Positions 8,344-17,286 of a stretch of 43,726 bases of DNA are shown in pieces. The DNA comes from an uncultured Lachnospiraceae bacterium. GTDB taxonomy: Bacteria > Bacillota > Clostridia > Lachnospirales > Lachnospiraceae. The stretch is taken from assembly GCA_910578715.1 (NCBI GenBank), contig CAJTRL010000027.1, positions 1-43,726 of the forward strand, read 5' to 3'. The notes beneath the pieces are model-generated. The model did no database searches. It saw only the letters and a program-made list of their open reading frames with translations, and was not told the origin of the DNA. Both the position numbers and the translations under genes were made by a program. How positions within the stretch are numbered: position 1 is the first letter of the stretch; every line of letters begins with the position of its first letter.

Positions 8344-9224
8344 GGCTCCGCTCCTCCGTCAATCTCCAGGACGCCGTCGCACCGGACAGTTTCCAGAACC
8401 GCATAAAAATCTGTCAGGCAGTCGGAAATCGAAACATACTGGTTGGCAGCCACCGCATTCTCTCCCGCGACGACCTTACAGCTTCCGCCCTGTATGACGA
8501 CCATATCCGCAGCGTTTGCCGAAAGGATTCCTGTTTTCTCACATTCCGCTTCCACTTCGCTGTCATAGATGATGACGCCGTCATTTCCCCTGATGCCGTT
8601 CTTCTTTGACTTCACATACAGCCTCGTATCTACGAGTTTTAACTGGTCTTTTGAGCGAATCGCATCCGCATGATATCCATAGACGGCCAGAAAACCGCTT
8701 CCATTTATCGTCAAGTCCGCATTGCTGAAAATACAGGCCTTTATCTCGCCGTCATATTCCGGCCCGTCGCTCAGTGTGCTTTCCGTACCTTCTTTTAAAG
8801 TCAGAACGACTTTGGCGGCATTTTCCACATAGAGAGCCGCGCCCTGTGCCGATTTGATTTCCACGCCGTCCAGAATCAGATGAACCATCTCGTCTTCACA
8901 GACGTTTACAACGATTTTCCCCTGAGCGAGCTTCCCTTTCAGCAGATAAACACCTGCTTTACTGATGGTAAGCCGCCTTCCGTCGTAAGTATAAGAATCC
9001 CCGGCATTTTCATCGGGATGTGCCAAATCAATCTCCAGCGCTCCGGCATCCGACGTTTCGTAATCGTAATTTGTCATTTCAAACTGCCCTCGGACATTCT
9101 CAGACTCTGCTCCGCCAGATTCCGCATTTCCTCCGCCAACCGGCATATCCAGAATTTCCCGGCAGCCTGATAATATCAACGTATAGAAAATAATATAAGT
9201 GATTATCCCAATCTTTTTCATCAT
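8340..9224 (-). CDS. carbohydrate-binding domain (Cthe_2159/DUF4353-like) lipoprotein
   Basis: The 294-residue protein starts with a lipoprotein signal: a hydrophobic stretch ending in the lipobox LSGC, Cys21. A short Gly/Glu/Ser linker follows, then a repetitive beta-strand domain with phrases such as LTISKAGVYLLKGKL, VHLILDGVEIKS, ALYVENAAKVVLTL, LTINGSGFLAVYG and LYVKSKKNGIRGNDGVIIYDSEVEAE. This is the pattern of the beta-helical carbohydrate-binding family first described for Cthe_2159, a protein that binds acidic polysaccharide. It should be anchored to the outer face of the membrane. It starts 4 bases after the frame-restored stop of the CotH gene and ends overlapping the VTC gene. The ligand is not predictable. 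ATG 9221 is an alternative start. Confidence 0.85.
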   Translation of the reverse strand: MMKKIGIITYIIFYTLILSGCREILDMPVGGGNAESGGAESENVRGQFEMTNYDYETSDAGALEIDLAHPDENAGDSYTYDGRRLTISKAGVYLLKGKLAQGKIVVNVCEDEMVHLILDGVEIKSAQGAALYVENAAKVVLTLKEGTESTLSDGPEYDGEIKACIFSNADLTINGSGFLAVYGYHADAIRSKDQLKLVDTRLYVKSKKNGIRGNDGVIIYDSEVEAECEKTGILSANAADMVVIQGGSCKVVAGENAVAANQYVSISDCLTDFYAVLETVRCDGVLEIDGGAEP

Positions 9225-9228
9225 ACAC

Positions 9229-11602
9229 CTAATCCCTTTCGAATGCAGCTTCTATATACAGGCCATTCTCCGGTATCGGCACTTCTATCCGTTCTTCCGG
9301 CCCTGTCACATCGCCGCTCCATCCGGCGAAATGATATCCCTCATCTGGGACTGCCGTAAGCCTGATTGGATAATCCGTATAATACTGTCCGCTCCAGGTT
9401 TCCCCTTCAGACGTCAGTGTATTGATTTGTAAAATACCCCCCCCCGGAATTTACCGCTACCGTAACATCCGCCAGTTCTTTTTCCAGTCCAAACTGCTCT
9501 TTCAATTCCGCCATCGCTGTCGGAAATCTTTTTTTAAAAAAAGTATCTATTTCCATCATATAGTTATCCAAATCCTCTTCCGTATATTCCATATCGGCAA
9601 AGCGTCTGCGGTCCAGAATTATCTGTTCCCCGTAGACCTCTTTCCATTGCATCAGTTCTTCATGCACAGTATCATAGGCATAAACAGTATTGGCAATATC
9701 CATATAAGTCATGCAGAACTGCTCCCGGAACTGTTCGTTCGCCATCAGACTCTGCACTACCGGTTCGAGAAACAATGCGTTCTCTCCCATCCCCGCAGAC
9801 TCCTCATGCAGCGTATCGTCCAAGTCGAACAGCATCCAGCGCCATTTACAGTCCCCGTAAGGAGAATCCTCCGGTTCAATTGTTCGCCACAGCGCCGTAT
9901 TGGTGGAAAATGAAACATCCTGGTTGTCCAAATATAAATTGATACAGCAATAGTCAATCAGACTCTGCACATCTATGGTTTCACATACCATTTCATACAC
10001 ATCATCATAGGATAAATCGCATTCCGTAATGAGCGCATACATGTACTGATACGCTTCCTGGGCTTCCGCCCCGCCGACCGCCGCCGCGTCCGCATCCATA
10101 ATCCATACGTTTCCGGCACTGACGCCGTAATGATTCTGCAGATATTCTTCCTTGTACCGTTCGCGGATATCGTAGATTCCCCAATATTCTCCATTGAGAA
10201 AAACAACGGAAGGTTCCGCTTCCTGAATGGAAACTGCCCTGTCCCTGGCCAGGCTGACTAAAAAGGCGTCCTTAATATCCTCTGCAACCCGCAGTTTTAC
10301 AGTTGAATAAGCGTTTCCCGGAAAGAAATCTACTGGAAACAGCGCATTTTCATCATATATCGTTCTTCCATATAAATTAAAAGACTTTTTCGGGCTGGAA
10401 CGGGTTGACTGTCCCGCGATACGGATGCCGATATTCTGCGTAAAACAGTAATTGTGTGTCTCATCAAAATAGGAAACTGCCGCTTCCCGCTCCCACTCCT
10501 TCCCGTCGTGGAACGCGTTGGATGCCATATAGCGGTAATGCGTATTTCCATCAGCGTCCACATAGGAATCCGCCAGCTCCCCGTCCTGCATTCCATACTT
10601 TTTATATTCGTCCATCGCGGCGCCGTTCCCATATATTCCGCGATTATAGTCAAAAAGATTCTCCGGGTCCGTTACAATGGAGACAACTGCCAGTCCGTCA
10701 TAAATCTCCTTTTTCTCATATCCTACAAAATAAACCTCCGAAACGATTTCGCTCATCGTATTTTCCAGCTCATTATAACTGACTGCACGCACAGTCGTTG
10801 CTTTGTCCACAAAGAAAGGCGGTGTATAATCTCTTGTCGGCGCAAGGTCTGTCCTTGCGGAATAGATGTTTTCCCGGAGGCTGGCGTCATCGATGAGAAT
10901 CGGGCTCTGGTATACGGGACTGTCTTTCGTCGGATTGCTGCCATCCAGCGTGTAATAAATCACTTCTCCTTCACCCGCCGATATCTCCAAAGAAAAGGAA
11001 CTGTCATAGAACCCGCTTTCCACACTGAATACCGGATTTTCAAGCTCTATGGAAGGCAGAATTTCGGCACCTTCATTGGAGTGTCCGGCCGTAGCTGTCA
11101 TTTTCTCCCATTCTCCGTCTCCGTCCTGTATTCTTCCGTAGCTCGTATTATAAACAAGCGCCGGAACCTTAACGGAATCGATGATTTTTCCCGTATCGGG
11201 ATGGCTTAAAAAAATTTCCTCACCGTGCCTTGAAATGCCAAAGCCGCTCCGTCCGCTTTCCGCATCTTCCATGCCGTCCATCCATACCACATAAAATTCT
11301 CCCGGCGCAAGTTTTATGGATTCCAGCGGATATTTCCACAAATTGTCGGCGTCATCGGACAAATAACAGCCCGCCAGCGAAATTTCCTCAGAACCGGCAT
11401 TGTATAACTCTATATAGTCCGTATAGGCACCGTTCATATCCTGAACCAGCGTAAAATTGTTGCTGCATATTTCATTCAAAACGACATGCTCCGACGCCGA
11501 AGAAGAAACCGTACGGCCAATGACACAGAGAAAAAGGACTGTCAGCATAACCAGCAGTCCATACATTTTCACTTTGAATCTATTTCGCATCCGTATTTTC
11601 AT
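9229..11602 (-). pseudogene. CotH-family secreted protein kinase with LTD and chitobiase-like domains, interrupted by a one-base frameshift
   Basis: The intact frame (11602-9407) gives 731 residues: a signal anchor (about 10-32), a lamin-tail domain (about 38-150), a chitobiase/FN3-like module with YYTLDGSNPT (about 195-265), and a CotH kinase core. Core motifs are IAGQSTRSSPKKSFNLY with the ATP-contacting Lys near 405, FLNGEYWGIYDIRERY, NLYLDNQDVSFSTN and the metal-binding DLDDTL near 594. CotH proteins are atypical secreted kinases that phosphorylate spore-coat proteins in Bacillus. At 9437-9445 a run of nine G (coding strand) shifts the frame, giving the tail YFTNQYTDV. With eight G the frame continues (ILQINTLTSEGETWSGQY) through an InlB-like module with GYHFAGWSGD to a stop at 9229, 790 residues in all, 4 bases before the next gene. 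The kinase core is intact, so the 731-residue form may be active. Confidence 0.85.
9437..9445 (-). repeat. G9 homopolymer tract causing the CotH frameshift
   Basis: Nine consecutive C on the + strand (G on the coding strand) lie where the frame breaks. One base fewer joins both parts of the gene. A tract this long can slip during replication, transcription or sequencing. Confidence 0.9.
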
Positions 11603-11655
11603 TTCCAGCTGTCCTTTACATTATCCTTTATATAACATCCTTTATCAAATATTTT

Positions 11656-13245
11656 TTACAAAATATCAAAATCATCATCGTCCTCTATTTCAATATCAAA
11701 TTTCAGCATATCTTCTTCAAACTCATACTGAAAATCCATCGTCCGCTTTTCATGCTTTTTCGGCAGCGGAAGCGGATTTTCCAGGAAACGCGGTTTCTCA
11801 GGAAGTGTTTCCTCCTGGACAAACGCGGGTTCTGCAGCCGATGCTTCTTCCGGCACGGGTACGGGCTCTGCAGTTGGCTGTTCCTCCGGTATGGGAGCGT
11901 CTTCTGCAGCTGGCTGTTCTTCGGAGGCCCTAACAGGCTCCGCAGCCGCTTTCTGCCGTACAAAAGATTTTTCCCAGACAAGCGTCTGCTGCACGCCGAT
12001 GCCCGCCAGAACGCCCCACAGAAATACGGACCACGCCTGATAAGACAGTACGCCTGTTGCCGCCAGCGGCGTCGGCGCAAGCAGAAACAAGAGCAGGAAC
12101 CAGGGTGTGGCATTCTGGACCTTTGGACGGTTCCAGAAAGACATTACCAGCCAGAATGCCGGAATCACCAGCATCAGACATTCCAGTACCGAATAGTCCG
12201 TACTATAAAACAGATAATCGACGGAAAGATGCGTCCGGTACAGTATAAACCATTCTTTCGCCATCGTTCCGGTTCCCGTATAGCTGCTATAAGCGTGCAA
12301 CGCAAGCATTCCCGCAAAGCTAAGCCCTCCGGCGGCCAGAGAAACACCGGTCAAAAAAAAGGAAAATCCCATATTTCGTTCTTTCCATACCGCCGTTTTC
12401 TGCTTTTTCCCTGATTTTTCACGACATATTCCGGTAATCAGACCGGGCAGAAAGATAAACAGCGTTACGGCTATCGCGTCCAGATAGGTCAGAAACCCGA
12501 TGATAAAGCCGGACAAAAGAGCTCCCAGGAAATCAGTAAGACGGCCCGCCCTGTTTTGACAGGTATGCTTCACATAACCGCCGACAATAAACATGCCCGC
12601 CAGATAAAGCATAAAAAACAGACTTTCCGGCGTCGCGGCAAGAACCTGACCCGCATAGACACTGGATACCGACAAAACAAGCATTGCAGCGCAGGCCGGT
12701 ATTCTTCCGGCCAGTCTTCTGACTGCGAAATAAGCCAGAAAAATGGCTGCCATCTGAATCAGAATCTGCATCCATACTGCCGCCGTTAATTTATTTCCGA
12801 GAAAAGACAGTACAAAAGACAGGCACATCGTATACAGATAAGATGCGCCGTGCACCATTGGTTCAACAGCCGTTTCCGCCCTGACCGCCGCCATCCGGTA
12901 ATAGGATGTTTCCGCAAGAGCATTTATATTCTGAAGATATATGGAAATACGAAACAGAAGCCCTGTAAAAAAAATACTGAGCGCAATAAATATCTCCCAT
13001 AAAAACTTCGTATGGCCGCTCATACTGTATTTTCCCCTGATTTTTCCGAAAATATAACGAATCAGAAGATAAATGCCGACAGCTGTTCCTATAACAAAAA
13101 TCACAAAAAACGTCGTACCGTAATCGATGACAGAGTTTATTTTTTTCTGCCAGAAAAGAATTGCGTAATTGGCAAGCATGACTCCTGTCAGACAGGCATA
13201 AACCGCCCACAGCAGATAACTCAGCCATGTTTTTTTATATATCAT
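11656..13245 (-). CDS. polytopic membrane protein, possible GT-C-type glycosyltransferase, with acidic cytoplasmic tail
   Basis: The product is 529 residues from ATG 13245, which has a GAGAGG ribosome site 4 bases upstream; ATG 13257 is possible but has none. About eleven hydrophobic helices fill residues 10-430. The first external loop contains ALAETSYYRMAAVRAE, and the next contains a HGASYLYTMCLSFVLSFLG-like stretch. This arrangement resembles the first loop and following helices of PMT/ArnT-like GT-C glycosyltransferases, though the canonical Asp-Glu pair is not clear. The last 100 residues are a Pro/Ala/Glu-rich linker with repeated PEEQP/PVPEE units, ending in an acidic patch (DIEIEDDDDFDIL). 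It is the first gene of the operon. A lipid-linked sugar transfer role is inference only. Confidence 0.75.
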   Translation of the reverse strand: MIYKKTWLSYLLWAVYACLTGVMLANYAILFWQKKINSVIDYGTTFFVIFVIGTAVGIYLLIRYIFGKIRGKYSMSGHTKFLWEIFIALSIFFTGLLFRISIYLQNINALAETSYYRMAAVRAETAVEPMVHGASYLYTMCLSFVLSFLGNKLTAAVWMQILIQMAAIFLAYFAVRRLAGRIPACAAMLVLSVSSVYAGQVLAATPESLFFMLYLAGMFIVGGYVKHTCQNRAGRLTDFLGALLSGFIIGFLTYLDAIAVTLFIFLPGLITGICREKSGKKQKTAVWKERNMGFSFFLTGVSLAAGGLSFAGMLALHAYSSYTGTGTMAKEWFILYRTHLSVDYLFYSTDYSVLECLMLVIPAFWLVMSFWNRPKVQNATPWFLLLFLLAPTPLAATGVLSYQAWSVFLWGVLAGIGVQQTLVWEKSFVRQKAAAEPVRASEEQPAAEDAPIPEEQPTAEPVPVPEEASAAEPAFVQEETLPEKPRFLENPLPLPKKHEKRTMDFQYEFEEDMLKFDIEIEDDDDFDIL

Positions 13246-13259
13246 GTTTCCTCTCATTC

Positions 13260-13275
13260 TGCCGTGCAGACGGCA
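13260..13275. terminator. short hairpin between the sulfhydrylase gene and the CotH operon
   Basis: TGCCGT-GCAG-ACGGCA is a perfect 6-bp stem with a 4-base loop in the 50-base gap. It has no T run on the minus strand, so it would be at best a weak terminator or a 5' leader structure. Confidence 0.35.
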
Positions 13276-13295
13276 TTATCGTTTCATCTTTCGTT

Positions 13296-14582
13296 CTAAT
13301 CCGCCTGTGCAAGCGCCTGTTCCAAATCCGCAATAATATCTCTGACATTTTCGATGCCGACGGAAAGCCGGATTAAATCAGGCGCAACGCCTGCCTCAAC
13401 CAGCTGTTCATCGTTCATCTGTCTGTGTGTATGGCTCGCCGGATGAAGAACGCACGTTCTCACATCCGCCACATGGGTTACGATTGCCGCAAGTTTCAGC
13501 TTGTCCATCATACGGACTGCCGCTTCTCTTCCGCCTTTTAAGCCAAAGGCAATTACGCCGCAGGTTCCGTCCGGCATATATTTCTGCGCCAGGTCATAAT
13601 ATTTGCTGCTCTTTAGTCCCGGATAGTTTACCCATGCCACCTTTTCGTGGGCTTCCAGATATTCCGCCACTTTCTGCGCGTTATAGCAATGTCTTTCCAT
13701 GCGCAGCGGGAGCGTTTCCAGGCCGACGTTCAGCAGAAAAGCGTTCTGCGGCGCCTGAATGGAACCCAGGTCGCGCATGAGCTGACTTGTCGCCTTAGTG
13801 ATGTATGCGGCTTTGCCAAATTTTTCCGTATAAGTAATGCCGTGATAAGACTCGTCCGGCGTACACAGTCCCGGAAATTTCTCCGGATATGCCGTCCAGT
13901 CAAAATTGCCGGAATCCACAATGCAGCCGCCCACCGACATAGCATGGCCGTCCATGTATTTTGTGGTGGAATGGGTTATAATATCCGCTCCCCATGCAAA
14001 GGGATTACAGTTAATTGGCGTAGCAAACGTGTTATCCACAATCAGCGGCACATGGTGACTGTGGGCAAGACGGGCAAACTTTTCGATGTCCAGCACCACA
14101 AGCGCCGGGTTCGCAATCGTTTCGGCCAGCACACATCTTGTATTTTCCCGGAAAGCGCCGCTCAACGTTTCCTCATCGGCATCCGGGTCAACGACGGTGC
14201 ATTCGATTCCCATCTTTTTCATCGTACAGGTAAGCAGATTGAAAGTCCCGCCATATACCGTAGAAGACAATACCACATGGCTGCCTGCTTCACAAATATT
14301 GAATACGGCATAATAATTGGCCGCCTGACCGGAAGAAGTCAGCATTGCTGCGACGCCGCCCTCCAGTTCACAGATTTTGGCCGCCACATAATCGTTTGTC
14401 GGATTCTGCAGTCTCGTATAAAAATAACCCGCTTCTTCCAAATCGAACAGTCTTCCCATCTGTTCCGAAGTCTCATATTTAAACGTCGTACTCTGGTAGA
14501 TTGGAAGCACGCGGGGCTCCCCGTTCTTCGGCTGCCACCCGGCCTGTACACAGATTGTTTCTTTTTCGTATTGTTTACTCAT
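13296..14582 (-). CDS. O-acetylhomoserine aminocarboxypropyltransferase (sulfhydrylase)
   Basis: The 428-residue PLP enzyme makes homocysteine from O-acetylhomoserine and sulfide, feeding methionine synthesis by direct sulfhydrylation. Family marks are LPIYQSTTFKYETSEQM, FYTRLQNPT near the N-terminus, the substrate-gating SSGQAA, IVDNTFATP, and the PLP lysine in HSTTKYMDGH. The C-terminus has RLSVGIENVRDIIADLEQAL. The length fits this branch of the Cys/Met metabolism family. The frame is open 44 codons further upstream, but that extension runs into yebC and has no conserved sequence; ATG 14582 has GGGG about 7 bases before it and matches family starts. Related lyases share these motifs, so the exact reaction is very likely but not certain. 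Confidence 0.92.
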   Translation of the reverse strand: MSKQYEKETICVQAGWQPKNGEPRVLPIYQSTTFKYETSEQMGRLFDLEEAGYFYTRLQNPTNDYVAAKICELEGGVAAMLTSSGQAANYYAVFNICEAGSHVVLSSTVYGGTFNLLTCTMKKMGIECTVVDPDADEETLSGAFRENTRCVLAETIANPALVVLDIEKFARLAHSHHVPLIVDNTFATPINCNPFAWGADIITHSTTKYMDGHAMSVGGCIVDSGNFDWTAYPEKFPGLCTPDESYHGITYTEKFGKAAYITKATSQLMRDLGSIQAPQNAFLLNVGLETLPLRMERHCYNAQKVAEYLEAHEKVAWVNYPGLKSSKYYDLAQKYMPDGTCGVIAFGLKGGREAAVRMMDKLKLAAIVTHVADVRTCVLHPASHTHRQMNDEQLVEAGVAPDLIRLSVGIENVRDIIADLEQALAQAD

Positions 14583-14622
14583 CGTTTTTCCCCGTTTCTT
14601 TCTTAGAAATTCTTTTCGGCAT

Positions 14623-15351
14623 TTATTCATCCCAGTTATGATACACCGCCTGTACGTCATCATCCTCTTCCAGCAAATCCAGCGTCCGCTGCAGATTTTT
14701 GATGGCCGTTTCATCGGTCAGCTCCACCCAGTTCTGCGGAATCATCGTCACTTCCGAAGACACCATCTCAATGCCGCCTTCTTTCAGTGCGCCCGATACG
14801 GCTTCCAAATCATCCGGGGCCGTATAGATTTCATAACTGTCCTCTTCTTCCGCGAAATCTTCCGCGCCGCCGTCAAGCGCCATCATCATCAAATCGTCGG
14901 CTTCCATATCGCACTCTTCCTTGTCCACGATAATCAGTCCCCGCTTGTCGAACATAAAAGAAACGCAGCCGGGCGTTCCGATATTCCCCTGTCCTTTGGT
15001 AAAAGCGCTCCTCACATTGGCCGCCGTCCGGTTGCTGTTATCCGTCAGCGCGTCTACGATAATTGCAATGCCGTTCGGGCCGTAGCCTTCATATGTCACA
15101 TATTTATATGTAACGCTGTCGTTGTCCCCGGAAGCCTTTTTGATGCCGCGCTCAATCGTATCGTTCGGCATATTGTTGGCTTTGGCCTTTGCGATAACCT
15201 GTGCCAGCTTGAAATTATTATTCGGGTCCGGTCCTCCTTCTTTGACTGCAACGGCAATTTCCCTTCCGATAATCGTAAAAATTTTGCCTTTGGCCGCATC
15301 GTTCTTTTCTTTCTTATGTTTAATGTTCGCAAATTTAGAATGTCCTGACAT
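14623..15351 (-). CDS. yebC: YebC/PmpR family protein (translation/transcription factor)
   Basis: The 242-residue protein begins MSGHSKFANIKHKKEKNDAAKGK, the unmistakable start of the YebC family. It continues with ALTDNSNRTAANVRSAFTKGQGNIG and ends with LLEEDDDVQAVYHNW, both conserved. The length is normal. Members have been described as transcription regulators and more recently as factors that help ribosomes through proline stretches. It lies in a run of same-strand genes, 49 bases downstream of the CBS-domain membrane protein and 40 bases upstream of the sulfhydrylase. That neighbourhood does not point to a specific regulatory target. Confidence 0.96.
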   Translation of the reverse strand: MSGHSKFANIKHKKEKNDAAKGKIFTIIGREIAVAVKEGGPDPNNNFKLAQVIAKAKANNMPNDTIERGIKKASGDNDSVTYKYVTYEGYGPNGIAIIVDALTDNSNRTAANVRSAFTKGQGNIGTPGCVSFMFDKRGLIIVDKEECDMEADDLMMMALDGGAEDFAEEEDSYEIYTAPDDLEAVSGALKEGGIEMVSSEVTMIPQNWVELTDETAIKNLQRTLDLLEEDDDVQAVYHNWDE

Positions 15352-15400
15352 TTTTTCTCTCCTTCGTCTCTTATCCTGATATTGTCAATATTTTATTTTA

Positions 15401-16816
15401 TCATTTTTCTTCCGTCTCTTCAACTGCTCCGGTATTTTTTTCTCCGCCTTCTTCCGGCTCCGGTATTTTTACCGCCAGCACGCTCTGTATCATACGGCCC
15501 TTTACTTCCAGGATTCTGAACAGGTACCCCTGATGCTGAAATTCAAATTCTTCGCCTTCCTCCGGGATATGTTCCAGCCTGGAAATAACAAATCCGTTCA
15601 CGGTATCGAAGTTCTCTTCTTCCAGCGAAACGCCGAGCTGTTCTTCCAGCTCGTCAAGCGGCATCATGCCGTCAATAATGTATTCGTTCTGTCCGTTCTC
15701 TTTGATATAGCTTTCCTCCTCGTCATATTCGTCCTGAATTTTCCCGACGATTTCCTCCAGGATATCTTCCAGCGCGAGCAGTCCGGCGGTCTGCCCGTAT
15801 TCATCCACGACGATTGCCATCTGAATCTTTTCTTTCTGCATGGTCTTTAACAAATCGTCGATTTTTCTCGTTTCTGTGATAAACAGGGGCTCCCTGAGCA
15901 GTCCTTTGATTTTTCCAATCGGCTTATTCAGCATTTTTTCGTTCATCTGCATGCGCATGACGTCTTTTAAGTGCAGAATTCCTACAATATGGTCGAGCGT
16001 ATCATGATATACCGGAAAACGGCTGTTGTGTTCCTCAAGAATAAAGGCGGCCGCCTCCTGTAATGTCACATTGCAGTCGAGCGCAATCATATTGTTCCGG
16101 TTTACCATGACATCCTTCGCTTCTTTTTCGCTGTATTCGAAAATATTCGTAATCATTTCCGCTTCGCTTGCAAGCAGAACGCCCTGTTCATGCCCTACAT
16201 TAATCATGGAAATGATTTCTTCTTCCGTTACATCCGAACCCGCATCCAGCCCCCTGATGCCGAGCAGCTGTAAAATTCCCTTCGCCGATGCGGAAACAAA
16301 TCCGGTAAAAGGCGCTACTATGCGCACATAATAATAAATGGGCGTTACACAGACTTTAATCCATGCGTCCGGGTAGCGGGAAGCCGCTTTCCGCGGAATC
16401 AGCACGCCGAAAGTCAGCACTATGTACAAAAGAACTATCGTAACAAAAAGCGCCGTCAGAACCGCAAGACAGGTAACATGCCAGCCCGCCAGACCGCTTA
16501 TGTTGTTTACCACCATCTGATAGACGACGTACCTGAAATAACTGTTCAGCCGGTAAAGATACAGCGCGCCGAAAAGCATATTGACCGTTACGACGCCAAG
16601 CTGTATCGCGTTCGCATATTTTGCGGGATTATCGCTCAGATATTGCAGCCTTTCCATTTTTTTACCGGGCTCTCCAGGTCCGTCCTCCTGTTCCTGTTCA
16701 TGCCGGTTCTGCGTCGCGGCGTTAAAACCGTACACAATCATCTCCAGTACCAGCAGCACAAAAAATATCAGCACTGTTCCCGGATTCGTGACACCATCTT
16801 CCATTTCTTTAACCAT
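15401..16816 (-). CDS. CNNM/HlyC-CorC family membrane protein with CBS pair
   Basis: The 471-residue protein has an N-terminal CNNM membrane domain (about four helices in residues 13-180), including the family phrase LTFGVLIPRKAASRYPD (equivalent to the usual 'GEllPK'). Next come the linker TEEEIISMINVGHEQGVL, a pair of CBS domains (about 225-350) with FPVYHDTLDHIVGILHLKD and VVDEYGQTAGLLALEDILEEIVG, and a C-terminal transporter-associated domain (about 375-445). Such proteins are linked to magnesium or sodium export or homeostasis. A charged 25-residue insert (about 35-60) sits between the first two helices. The GGAG before the first ATG is very close, so Met5 is an alternative start. Confidence 0.9.
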   Translation of the reverse strand: MVKEMEDGVTNPGTVLIFFVLLVLEMIVYGFNAATQNRHEQEQEDGPGEPGKKMERLQYLSDNPAKYANAIQLGVVTVNMLFGALYLYRLNSYFRYVVYQMVVNNISGLAGWHVTCLAVLTALFVTIVLLYIVLTFGVLIPRKAASRYPDAWIKVCVTPIYYYVRIVAPFTGFVSASAKGILQLLGIRGLDAGSDVTEEEIISMINVGHEQGVLLASEAEMITNIFEYSEKEAKDVMVNRNNMIALDCNVTLQEAAAFILEEHNSRFPVYHDTLDHIVGILHLKDVMRMQMNEKMLNKPIGKIKGLLREPLFITETRKIDDLLKTMQKEKIQMAIVVDEYGQTAGLLALEDILEEIVGKIQDEYDEEESYIKENGQNEYIIDGMMPLDELEEQLGVSLEEENFDTVNGFVISRLEHIPEEGEEFEFQHQGYLFRILEVKGRMIQSVLAVKIPEPEEGGEKNTGAVEETEEK

Positions 16817-16845
16817 ACTCCTCTCTTCTGTTCTCTTCAGCCTTC

Positions 16846-17187
16846 TTATGTATTGAGCTCAAGGCTGACCATTAATCCTGTATTGACTTCCTTCATGATT
16901 TCCTGGTCCAGATGACAGACTCTGTCTTTTAAACGCTTCTTATCAATCGTACGGAGCTGTTCCAGCAAAATGACGGAATCTTTTACCATATCATATTTAT
17001 TGGCGTTCAGCTCAATATGCGTCGGCAGCTTCGCCTTGTTCATCTTGGATGTGATTGCCGCACAGATTACCGTCGGGCTGTGCTTGTTTCCCACATCGTT
17101 CTGTATAATCAGTACCGGTCTGACGCCTCCCTGTTCCGAGCCGATGACAGGCCGTAAATCCGCATAATAAATATCTCCTCGTTTCAT
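16846..17187 (-). CDS. mazF: MazF/PemK (NdoA-type) mRNA interferase
   Basis: The 113-residue protein begins MKRGDIYYADLRPVIGSEQGG, the classic NdoA/EndoA start, followed by VRPVLIIQNDVGNKHSPTVICAAIT, LPTHIEL and DSVILLEQLRTIDKKRL. All the residues that line the RNA pocket of MazF (Arg in GGVRPVL, Thr/Ser in SPTVI) are in place. The start chosen has AGGAAG 8 bases upstream; the open frame extends 27 codons further without homology. In Bacillus the order is alr, antitoxin ndoAI, toxin ndoA. Here the toxin follows alr after a 99-base gap that has no room for a normal antitoxin, and none is seen on either side. It is downstream of alr and upstream of the CNNM gene on the same strand. Confidence 0.93.
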   Translation of the reverse strand: MKRGDIYYADLRPVIGSEQGGVRPVLIIQNDVGNKHSPTVICAAITSKMNKAKLPTHIELNANKYDMVKDSVILLEQLRTIDKKRLKDRVCHLDQEIMKEVNTGLMVSLELNT

Positions 17188-17286
17188 AATCACACTTCCT
17201 TCAATCAATCCAGCAATTCTAACTGACAGCAATAGTATTGCCAATTTCTCTGAAGGTATACATATCATATCGCTGACGATGCAAAG

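Noticed and set aside
14583..14714. 44-codon N-terminal extension of the sulfhydrylase
   Set aside because: It overlaps yebC in another frame and has no homology to the family; the ATG at 14582 with GGGG upstream fits better.
17188..17286. A hidden MazE/NdoAI antitoxin gene between alr and mazF
   Set aside because: Only 99 bases are available and no frame there has a start with a ribosome site or a ribbon-helix-helix pattern.
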